Assembly (NCBI RefSeq): GCF_001854605.1
Contig: NZ_MKJU01000025.1
Coordinates: 682,378-746,377, forward strand
Reading direction: 5' to 3'
DNA from: Pseudoalteromonas amylolytica
Lineage (GTDB): Bacteria; Pseudomonadota; Gammaproteobacteria; Enterobacterales; Alteromonadaceae
DNA: 64,000 bases
Both the position numbers and the translations under genes were made by a program. The notes beneath the pieces are model-generated. The model did no database searches. It was not told the DNA's origin and saw nothing but the letters and a program-made list of their open reading frames with translations. Positions 55,026 to 62,459 of the stretch are shown one piece after another. The stretch's first letter is position 1; every line of letters starts with the position of its first letter.

Positions 55026-55658
55026 ATGTTTACAGGTATTGTACAAACACAAGCAACAGTAGTTAGTACTGCGTATAGAGACGGTGTGCTGCGATTGGGA
55101 ATATCTGTAGGGACTGAGTACTTAGCACATTTAGATATAGGCGCGAGCATTGCGATTAACGGCTGCTGCCTTACTGTTGTGAAATATGAAATACATCGGC
55201 AAGACATCGTTGGCCAAGTTTATTTTGACGTCATTGATGAAACGTTAAAATTAAGCAACCTCGGTTTATTGAGGCGAGGTGCCCGAGTAAACTACGAACG
55301 GTCGGTTACATTTGGTACTGAAATTGGTGGTCACATTGTGTCTGGCCACGTGCATTGCACAGCTTCTGCACAACACATTATCAATGATGAAGACAATTGT
55401 AAGATCTATCTAACACTGCCTGAGCAATGGTTGAAATTTATTCTATACAAAGGTTTTATTTGCGTTAACGGCGCAAGCCTAACGGTGGGTGAAATTGACG
55501 AACAAGGGTTTTGGCTGCATTTAATTCCTGAAACATTAAACATCACAAATCTAGGGCGTCTACGTGAAGGGAATAAGGTCAATATTGAAGTTGATCAGCA
55601 GACTTATACGATAGTCACGACGGTAGAAAGTTATTTACGTAAGCAAAGCAGCAAATAA
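55026..55658 (+). CDS. ribE: Riboflavin synthase alpha chain
   Basis: This 210-residue enzyme makes riboflavin from two molecules of 6,7-dimethyl-8-ribityllumazine. Two lumazine-binding repeats are seen: MFTGIVQTQATVVS...INGCCLTVV and GHIVSGHVHCTA...VNGASLTVG. The MFTGIVQ start is invariant. No riboswitch was found upstream. The gene stands alone, divergent from norM. Confidence 0.95.
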   Translation: MFTGIVQTQATVVSTAYRDGVLRLGISVGTEYLAHLDIGASIAINGCCLTVVKYEIHRQDIVGQVYFDVIDETLKLSNLGLLRRGARVNYERSVTFGTEIGGHIVSGHVHCTASAQHIINDEDNCKIYLTLPEQWLKFILYKGFICVNGASLTVGEIDEQGFWLHLIPETLNITNLGRLREGNKVNIEVDQQTYTIVTTVESYLRKQSSK

Positions 55659-55705
55659 CTTTACCGATAGCTGAATAGGGCCGGTGAGGTCACAAAGAAT
55701 GTAAA

Positions 55706-55909
55706 TTAGAAAATTTGTTCATCATCACTATCTATGTGCAACTCTAGTTTATTTCTCGATTGATCGATATGCATGTTAAAATGAATGGCGTTGCAGCAAG
55801 CCGCGCAGTCTTCATAAAAGTCCTGATCGCCCTCACTGGCATCAAGGCTCACATAAACATGGTGGCCACAATGTGGACACGTAATACGTTGTTCATATAG
55901 CGCTTTCAT
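55706..55909 (-). CDS. CPXCG motif cysteine-rich protein
   Basis: The start at ATG 55909 (MKALYEQRITCPHCGHH) follows AGGAGAG and gives 67 residues; the longer frame to 55942 lacks a site. The CPHCG and later DCAACC cysteines form a zinc ribbon, and the acidic C-terminus is typical of this family. Function unknown. It converges with ribE. Confidence 0.8.
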   Translation of the reverse strand: MKALYEQRITCPHCGHHVYVSLDASEGDQDFYEDCAACCNAIHFNMHIDQSRNKLELHIDSDDEQIF

Positions 55910-55993
55910 ATAGCTCTCCTGAAGGCAGATACCTATCTCCATTGCACTGGCTTAATTATAGCACCTAATGCAACTATGAAAGCTTTATTACAG

Positions 55994-56857
55994 CTATTTT
56001 AATATTTCGTTTACGCGTTTTTGAACCTGATTTAAATAGTCGCCTGCATATAAGTTTGCATGTAGTAGTAAGGGGTAAAGTTGATAGATTGGACGTCTTA
56101 ACTCATAACCAGACGGTAGCTCAAAAACGCCTTGATAGGCTTCAGAAAAGGACTCTGGTAATGGGGCGAATAATTCACTCATTGCTAGGTCAACTTCGCG
56201 ATCACCATAGTAACAAGCGGGGTTATCAACACAAGGTTTACCACCACTAAAGTAAATATTACCTTTCCAAAAATTGCCGTGTAATAATGAAGGTTTACTA
56301 TGATGTGGTAATAGTGACTTGATGGTAATGACAAAATCGTCAATATCGACAAATTCAATACCTTTCTCTTTGAGAAGCTGCAGTTGCCAACCGATTCGTT
56401 CTTCTGCAAAGAACGTTTCCCACTTCTTGTGCCATTGATTGGGTTGAATAAGGTGATGAATGTAGCTGTCTTGCTCTAAGCCAAACATTTTTTGCTCAAA
56501 TCGGTTATGCATTTTTGCCAATAACACACCGCATTCATGCCAGTTTTCTTGTTCATTTTGCTTGGGAATGACTTCAAGCACCATAAAGCAAAACTCTAGT
56601 GTCGTGCCTATCGTCACAGTATCTGCCACTAAAAAATCGCTGTCTCTAATCAGCAGGTCGCGAACTTTTGACTCAGACTCAAATCGCTCAAGCGCACTAA
56701 GTAAATCAACTTTGACAATATACCTATGCTCGTCGTTGGCAATGTAAAATCGCTTTTCATTACCACAACCACGAAGTTGCTCTTTGTAACTCAGGGTAAA
56801 GGGTTGGTGCAAAGCTTCAGATATTTGTTGATTAACGGCGTTCCACATCGCAGACAT
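55994..56857 (-). CDS. Fructosamine kinase family protein
   Basis: This 287-residue protein of the FN3K/aminoglycoside phosphotransferase fold has the N-lobe Lys region DEHRYIVKVDL, the catalytic loop LLHGNFWKGNIYF (His-Gly-Asn replacing the usual HGD) and the metal site VDNPACYYGDREVDLAMSELF. Family members phosphorylate sugar-amine adducts for protein repair. The loop residue is Asn where most kinases of this fold have Asp, though the fructosamine kinase subfamily commonly has HGNLW. Start 56857 or 56848. Confidence 0.85.
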   Translation of the reverse strand: MSAMWNAVNQQISEALHQPFTLSYKEQLRGCGNEKRFYIANDEHRYIVKVDLLSALERFESESKVRDLLIRDSDFLVADTVTIGTTLEFCFMVLEVIPKQNEQENWHECGVLLAKMHNRFEQKMFGLEQDSYIHHLIQPNQWHKKWETFFAEERIGWQLQLLKEKGIEFVDIDDFVITIKSLLPHHSKPSLLHGNFWKGNIYFSGGKPCVDNPACYYGDREVDLAMSELFAPLPESFSEAYQGVFELPSGYELRRPIYQLYPLLLHANLYAGDYLNQVQKRVNEILK

Positions 56858-57031
56858 CCTGATCAGAAAAACATACCTTAATCAAACTATGGTTGAAATA
56901 TGGTGGATCTCAACTGTAAACAGCGAATATTGTGTTATTTACTGTCTGACATTATTAAAGAAAGCGCTGAACGCTATATTTTATTGGTCGCAAAGTATAA
57001 AATGCTGCGGTTCGTTAATCAGGAGGTAGTA

Positions 57032-57727
57032 GTGAACAAAAGTTATATTACTAATTCACTTGCGTTACTTTGCGTTATTGTTGGCCACTTTTTATCGCTC
57101 CCCATTATTTTTTCAATTGGTATATTTGCTCTGTCCGGTGCCATGACAAACCTACTGGCAATTCATATGCTGTTCGAAAAAGTACCTTTCTTGTATGGCT
57201 CTGGCGTTATCAAGCTCAAGTTTCAACATTTTAAAGAGTCAATTAGCGTACTCATTTTGCAAGAGTTTTTTAGTCAGGAAAAAGTTGCAGCGCTGCTTGA
57301 TAAGCAGCAAAAATCAATAGATTTAAGTCCGGTGATAAAAAAGGTCGACTTGAGTCCTGCTTTTGACAAGCTCGTACAGGTAATTGAAGCGTCTCAATTT
57401 GGCAACATGCTTGCAATGTTTGGTGGCAATGAAGCACTACAGCCAATGAAACCATCATTTGTAGAAAAAATGCAAGATGCGTTGATTGATATTACCGAGG
57501 AAGAAAAGTTCAAAAAGCTAATGCGCGAAGAGCTTAGCAGCGGTCACAGTGCCGAAATGGTGTTTTCAACAATAGAAAATGCAGTAGAGCAGCGCTTGGA
57601 GGAATTAACCCCTGACATGGTCAAAGAAATAGTACAAAACATGATACGTACGCATTTAGGTTGGCTGGTAGTTTGGGGTGGTGTGTTTGGTGGGTTATTC
57701 GGACTTGTTGCTGCACTAATAGCTTAA
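57032..57727 (+). CDS. DUF445 family membrane protein
   Basis: The start is GTG 57032, six bases after a perfect AGGAGG (57021-57026); the frame extends to 56900 but the upstream part is not conserved-looking. The product is 231 residues with two membrane segments at the N-terminus, the family motif GAMTNLLAIHMLFEKVPFLYGSGVI and a membrane segment at the C-terminus (LVVWGGVFGGLFGLVAALIA). The middle is amphipathic helix. The family is widespread but of unknown role. Confidence 0.8.
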   Translation: MNKSYITNSLALLCVIVGHFLSLPIIFSIGIFALSGAMTNLLAIHMLFEKVPFLYGSGVIKLKFQHFKESISVLILQEFFSQEKVAALLDKQQKSIDLSPVIKKVDLSPAFDKLVQVIEASQFGNMLAMFGGNEALQPMKPSFVEKMQDALIDITEEEKFKKLMREELSSGHSAEMVFSTIENAVEQRLEELTPDMVKEIVQNMIRTHLGWLVVWGGVFGGLFGLVAALIA

Positions 57728-57730
57728 TAG

Positions 57731-57765
57731 AAACACTGTGCTATGTTGAACTTAGCACAGTGTTT
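57731..57765. terminator. Perfect 13-bp hairpin between convergent genes
   Basis: AAACACTGTGCTA / TAGCACAGTGTTT with a nine-base loop lies between the DUF445 and DUF3718 stops. The A and T bases at the stem base could serve as short U tails in both directions. Confidence 0.75.
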
Positions 57766-57783
57766 ACAGCGTCTTTGTAATCA

Positions 57784-58143
57784 TTATTTAGACCCAGAAA
57801 CGACAAAAGTATCGGCTTGTGTAGTGCTTGCGGACAAATCTCGGATCTCAGTGTGGGTTGTCAAATCCAAGCGAAGCAATTTAGCGGTGTTGTTCAGCCT
57901 GTGTATGGATGCAAACTTGGTCGTAGATTGACCGTTACAGGCCAGTCTGTTTTGCATGACGTTTGTACTCACATGGTGCTCCGCCATCGTTTTTCTTAGG
58001 GATAATGAGTGATTACTGGCAATGGCCATGCACAACTCTGTTGCCAATGAGTCGTCAGCGGCGACGAATTGTTTTGCATGTGCAGTTGTAACGAGTAAGC
58101 CACTTAGCAAAGTGATGGTACATAAAGGGGCTAATTTGTTCAT
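57784..58143 (-). CDS. DUF3718 family exported protein
   Basis: This 119-residue protein has a signal peptide (MNKLAPLCTITLLSGLLVTTAHA). The DUF3718 pattern follows: LCMAIASNHSLSLRKTMAEH and CNGQSTTKFASIHRLNNTAKLL, with two conserved Cys that may form a periplasmic disulfide. The start is preceded by GGAGAA. Function unknown; the family is found in Alteromonadales and Vibrio. Confidence 0.8.
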   Translation of the reverse strand: MNKLAPLCTITLLSGLLVTTAHAKQFVAADDSLATELCMAIASNHSLSLRKTMAEHHVSTNVMQNRLACNGQSTTKFASIHRLNNTAKLLRLDLTTHTEIRDLSASTTQADTFVVSGSK

Positions 58144-58360
58144 TGTATTTCTCCGTTCAATTAAAGTTAAGTGCCCATTTAGTATTGACCAAAGATTTGT
58201 GAGTAGTTGTTAAGGAAACTCGCAATAATGTAAGTAAGTATTATTGTGTTACAATTTCTTTGTAATATACTGAAAAATATATAAAAACTTATTATAAGTG
58301 TAAGGTGGTTTTTACAATGTTTTTCATTGTAGTTTAGAATGTAAAGGGGGCGAAAATCTA

Positions 58361-59155
58361 ATGGCTGTCAGTCATAAAACACTCAAAAGCTACTATAAGC
58401 GCGGGTTTGCAAAACAAGTACAGCATGCAAATCGCTGTTATTATTGCGGATGTGAAGCAACCGACACTGACTATTGTCCCCCTTTAGTTCACGCTGAGTT
58501 GGTGCTGGAGTTTTCTGAAAATGCAGACTTTATAAGCGTTCCTGCATGTTATGAATGTTATGCATTGCTTCACAACGAGCGAGTGTTGACGCTGGTAGAG
58601 AGAGTTGAAAAGCTTAAAACTAAACTCGCATTAAAATATGCTAAAGCCTTGAAGGTTTATCATATGTGGCACGAGGCGGAACTTCATGAGATGAGCCCTG
58701 AGTTCCAACAAAGCATCAGTGCAGGTATGTCTTTAGGTAGTGAAGCAGCGCAACGCCTAGCGTTTTTACCGTTTGTCTTATCAAGTGATGATGCGAACGA
58801 AATAATGCCGCCCCCAAGAGAAAAATTCACTGTAGATGATCGAGAGTTCACGACGTTTGATGAAGCATTGAACTACTGTTTTGATGTATTGAACATACAA
58901 AAAAGTAAGTTCTATGATTTGTTAGTGAAAGAGTGTGCGGGTGACTTTGATAAAGCCTTGAGTCAATATCATCACAGGTTTGGCACGCCTAGGGTGCTTG
59001 ATGTTGCAAAGGAGAAAATTAAGGTTTTTGCTAAACAACATAAACAAAACTCAGATTTTGTAGCGCGTGCGACTGAACGCCTGATGCAGCAAGATACAAA
59101 GTTAGACATTGACGCTGCACTTGCTAAGCTTTATCGAGATTACGTTGCACGTTAG
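58361..59155 (+). CDS. Zinc-ribbon protein resembling a degenerate HNH nuclease
   Basis: This 264-residue protein opens MAVSHKTLKSYYKRG. Four Cys form two CxxC pairs (Cys26, Cys29, Cys63, Cys66), as in the treble-clef zinc site of HNH endonucleases. Where HNH proteins have a catalytic DH/EH, this protein has DTDYCPPL (Asp37-Tyr38), so the His is absent. The C-terminal 170 residues are helical, with no domain I recognise. It may have kept only DNA or RNA binding. Solitary gene. Confidence 0.6.
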   Translation: MAVSHKTLKSYYKRGFAKQVQHANRCYYCGCEATDTDYCPPLVHAELVLEFSENADFISVPACYECYALLHNERVLTLVERVEKLKTKLALKYAKALKVYHMWHEAELHEMSPEFQQSISAGMSLGSEAAQRLAFLPFVLSSDDANEIMPPPREKFTVDDREFTTFDEALNYCFDVLNIQKSKFYDLLVKECAGDFDKALSQYHHRFGTPRVLDVAKEKIKVFAKQHKQNSDFVARATERLMQQDTKLDIDAALAKLYRDYVAR

Positions 59156-59266
59156 TGTGAAAACCAAACATTCATCGCGTATAAATGCAATTAGAGGTTT
59201 TTACTTCGCATTTTTCGTTGTGTTTAGGTACAGTTCCATAGAAATAAAAACAATAGAGATAAAACA

Positions 59267-60649
59267 ATGCAAAAATTTGCCCCTTCTATATTGGTGCTGG
59301 CATTGAGTGCTGCACTGGCGGGCTGCCAAGACAAAGGCCCGCAAAAAGAAAAAGTAAATATCGATAAAAACCCTTACCCAAGCACATACAAAGCAATGCC
59401 TTCAAGCGCTACTTTGATCACCAATGCTACGGTACTAACTGGTACGGGTGAGCGTTTAGATAACGCTGATGTTTATATTGTTGACGGTAAAATCAGCCAG
59501 GTTGGTGTTGATCTGAATGTACAAGCCGATACAACAGTTGACGCGCAAGGTAAGTGGGTGACACCGGGTATTATTGATGTGCATTCTCACTTAGGCGCAT
59601 ACCCAAGCCCAGCGGTTGAGTCGCATCAGGATGGCAATGAAATGATCAGCCCAAATACTGCACAGGTATGGGTTGAGCACTCAGTGTGGCCTCAAGACCC
59701 TGGTTTCAATAGAGCTCGCGAAGGTGGTATCACTACGCTACAAATCTTACCTGGGTCTGCAAATTTATTTGGTGGCCGCAGCGTAACGTTAAAAAATGTT
59801 CCTGCACACACAATGCAAGGGATGAAGTTTCCTGATGCGCCATATGGTTTGAAAATGGCATGTGGTGAAAATCCAAAACGTGTATACGGTGGCAAGGGCG
59901 TAGCACCTTACACACGTATGGGGAACATGGCCGGTTATCGTCAAGCTTGGATTGAAGCGACTGAGTACAAACTTGCTTGGGAACGTTATGAGCAAGAATA
60001 CGCTGCAGGAATGAACCCTGACGCACCAAAGCGTGATATTAGACTCGATACACTTAGAGGTGTATTAGATGGTGAAATCTTAATTCATAACCATTGTTAT
60101 AAAGCAGAAGAAATGGCGATGATGATTGACTTAGGTAAAGAGTTTAATTATCACTCTGGTACTTTCCATCACGGCATCGAAGCATACAAAGTAGCGGATT
60201 TACTTGCCCAAAATGGTAACTGTGCTGCACTTTGGCCAGATTGGTGGGGCTTTAAAATGGAAGCCTATGACATGGTGCAAGAGAACGTAGCAATTGTAGA
60301 TGCAGTTAAGAATTCATGTGCTGTAGTTCACTCTGATTCAGATACAACTATCCAACGCCTAAATCAAGAAGCGGGTAAAGTAATGTATACCGCTAATCAA
60401 AAAGGCTTCAATCTTAAAGAGCAAGACGCTATCAAGTGGATAACTTATAACGCTGCTAAGTCGCTTGGCGTTTCAGACAAGACAGGCTCTATTGAACAAG
60501 GTAAGCAAGCTGACGTCGTTATTTGGGATAAAAACCCGTTTAGCGTGTACGCAAAAGCTGAGCATGTTTACATCGACGGCGCGAAAGTATATGACCGCAA
60601 AGATGAAAAATATCAAGCTGTTAGTGATTTCATGTTAGGCCAACGATAA
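59267..60649 (+). CDS. Amidohydrolase lipoprotein
   Basis: This 460-residue protein has a lipobox (LSAALAGCQ, Cys20). The metal-dependent hydrolase fold follows: GIIDVHSHLGAYPS (HxH ligands), HNHCYKAEEM and VVHSDSD. These are the usual metal ligands of the imidazolonepropionase-like subgroup. As a lipoprotein it acts in the periplasm or at the outer membrane. The next gene, 12 bases on, is a related amidohydrolase lacking the HxH, so the two are co-transcribed and may form a complex. Substrate not known; possibly a cyclic amide or a peptide. Confidence 0.85.
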   Translation: MQKFAPSILVLALSAALAGCQDKGPQKEKVNIDKNPYPSTYKAMPSSATLITNATVLTGTGERLDNADVYIVDGKISQVGVDLNVQADTTVDAQGKWVTPGIIDVHSHLGAYPSPAVESHQDGNEMISPNTAQVWVEHSVWPQDPGFNRAREGGITTLQILPGSANLFGGRSVTLKNVPAHTMQGMKFPDAPYGLKMACGENPKRVYGGKGVAPYTRMGNMAGYRQAWIEATEYKLAWERYEQEYAAGMNPDAPKRDIRLDTLRGVLDGEILIHNHCYKAEEMAMMIDLGKEFNYHSGTFHHGIEAYKVADLLAQNGNCAALWPDWWGFKMEAYDMVQENVAIVDAVKNSCAVVHSDSDTTIQRLNQEAGKVMYTANQKGFNLKEQDAIKWITYNAAKSLGVSDKTGSIEQGKQADVVIWDKNPFSVYAKAEHVYIDGAKVYDRKDEKYQAVSDFMLGQR

Positions 60650-60661
60650 GGAACGTACACC

Positions 60662-61894
60662 ATGACAAAATTTAACTTATCTATGATCACGGGTGCATTA
60701 CTGGCCAGCTCGGCAGCATTTGCACAAGTTACCGCTATTACAGGAGCGACGGTTCATACTGCGACAGAGCAGGGGACTTTAAACAATGCAACTGTGCTGA
60801 TCGAAGACGGGAAAATCAAAGCAATCAACCCTGAAAATGTCACCGCGAGTGAAATAGTCAGAGCAAATGGCTTAGTACTTACACCTGGATTCATTGGCTC
60901 AATGAACCAGCTCGGCTTGGTTGAAGTGGGAGCTGTAGCCAACTCACGCGATGCCTCGGATGAAAAGGCTGGTTTAGATTTTGATCCAAGCTATGCTTTT
61001 AACCCACGTTCAAGCTTGATCCCTTACGCAAGAAAGGGTGGGATCACACAAAGTGTGGTATCCCCTATAAATTACGATGGCTCGTTCCAAGGTCTTGCAT
61101 TCACAGCAAACCTAAGCGGCGAGTTTGACAGCGTTGCTGATAAACATACCGCTTTTGTTATTTATCTTGGTGCAAAGAGCAAAGGCTCGCGCGCGCTAGC
61201 TTTCCAGCAATTTATTGAAAAGTTAGAAGGGCAAAAAGCTAAGCTAGCTAAAAAGGACGACAAAAAAGAAGGTGACAAGCCAAGCGGTGAAGAGCGTGTA
61301 CTTAGCCAATTATTAAACGGCGAAATGCCAGTTGTAATTCATGCAAGTCGCGCAGCTGATATTGCGCAAATCATCAAGCTTAAATCAGAGTACGGCCTTG
61401 ATATCATCATTAATGGTGCTGCAGATGCGGTACTGTTGGCTGACGAATTAGCTAAAGCTGAGATCCCAGTAATCGTCAGTGCCGTCGCTAATTTACCTTC
61501 TGACTTTGATGCCATGCATGCAACTTTAGAAAATGCCGGCAAGCTTGAAAAGGCGGGTGTTAAGGTGTTATTGGCGATTGCAGGTGATAGTAGCCATAAC
61601 TTATATCAGCTGCGTTTTGATGCTGGTATCGCTGTGTCTAATGGCATGAGTTACGATAGTGCAATTAAAGCAGTAACAAGTAACGTTGCCGATGCGTTTG
61701 ATATTAAAGGCGGTAAGATTGCAGTTGGTCAGCCTGCGGACTTAGTGCTTTGGAGTGCAGACCCATTCGAATTAAGCACAAAGGTAGAAAAAATGTGGAT
61801 TAACGGCGAAGAAGTGAAGACCGACTCCCGCCATGATAAGTTACGTGAACGTTATACGACGGATTCTGAGTTACCGCGCGCGTACACCAAGTAA
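60662..61894 (+). CDS. Amidohydrolase-like protein lacking the HxH metal motif
   Basis: This 410-residue protein has a signal peptide (cut near AAFA-QVTA). The composite domain N-terminus, TPGFIGSMNQLGLVEVG and the C-terminal GKIAVGQPADLVLWSADPF identify an amidohydrolase. Where active enzymes have GxIDxHxH, it has GFIGSMNQLG, so both N-terminal metal His are missing. A Lys-rich insert lies near residue 190-205 (KAKLAKKDDKKEG). It is the second gene of the pair. A non-catalytic partner of the upstream enzyme is a reasonable inference. Confidence 0.8.
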   Translation: MTKFNLSMITGALLASSAAFAQVTAITGATVHTATEQGTLNNATVLIEDGKIKAINPENVTASEIVRANGLVLTPGFIGSMNQLGLVEVGAVANSRDASDEKAGLDFDPSYAFNPRSSLIPYARKGGITQSVVSPINYDGSFQGLAFTANLSGEFDSVADKHTAFVIYLGAKSKGSRALAFQQFIEKLEGQKAKLAKKDDKKEGDKPSGEERVLSQLLNGEMPVVIHASRAADIAQIIKLKSEYGLDIIINGAADAVLLADELAKAEIPVIVSAVANLPSDFDAMHATLENAGKLEKAGVKVLLAIAGDSSHNLYQLRFDAGIAVSNGMSYDSAIKAVTSNVADAFDIKGGKIAVGQPADLVLWSADPFELSTKVEKMWINGEEVKTDSRHDKLRERYTTDSELPRAYTK

Positions 61895-61912
61895 TAAACT
61901 CTCAATTTTTGG

Positions 61913-61938
61913 GCCCAGCTTATTTGCTGGGCTTTTTT
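61913..61938 (+). terminator. Rho-independent terminator after the amidohydrolase pair
   Basis: Stem GCCCAGC / GCTGGGC with a six-base loop and six Ts, 18 bases past the stop. Confidence 0.92.
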
Positions 61939-62062
61939 ATTGCCCGTTCATAGATCTAAAGTAAGTTTGTCTTCTCGCTAGCAATACTCACTGCTAATTT
62001 GCGCCATATATGCATAAAGGTGCTACAAAACTACACTTTTATAACAGTATATATCTATCACC

Positions 62063-62120
62063 CTGTCTGCTGTCTGCTGTCTGCTGTCTGCTGTCTGCTG
62101 TCTGCTGTCTGCTGTCTGCT
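62063..62120. repeat. Tandem heptamer repeat, eight copies of CTGTCTG
   Basis: Eight exact copies of the 7-mer CTGTCTG plus CT, with no interruption. It lies in a non-coding stretch between the terminator and the TonB receptor gene. Exact short tandem repeats of this kind change length by slippage. Confidence 0.95.
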
Positions 62121-62459
62121 CGGGAATAACCAGTGTAAATGTTTTGTAACCTTTGTTTCTCGTTTTGTTTCTAATTTTATACGGGATTTACTAAGCTTTT
62201 CCGCAGTTTTTTTAATGCATGTAATTTTCTGCGCAGCTAATTTATATGAATAAAGTATTTATGATCATCTGCGCATAAACTTACGCAACCTATGTTGCAT
62301 AAGCGACTAATTTACGTATTTTTGAGATGAAAGTTCTCATATCCCATCGTATTAATGTTTACATATTGTTAATGGTGTGTTTCTATATGCGCGCCATAAA
62401 AACAATAATTCATAACGAAATCAACATTTCGATAGAGTTTCATAAATTAGGGGAAATCT
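62121..62459. other. Intergenic region upstream of the TonB receptor
   Basis: About 340 AT-rich bases that should hold the receptor promoter. GCAACCTATGTTGC near 62286-62299 is a short inverted repeat. No gene is supported. Confidence 0.45.

Noticed and set aside
57743..58213. Plus-strand frames opposite the DUF3718 gene
   Set aside because: They are shadows of a real minus-strand gene with signal peptide and family motifs.
62063..62120. CRISPR array
   Set aside because: Units are 7 bases with no spacers, so it is a simple tandem repeat.
61999..62253. 84-codon frame through the heptamer repeat
   Set aside because: Its repeated CCLLSAV product is only a translation of the tandem repeat, with no start signal.
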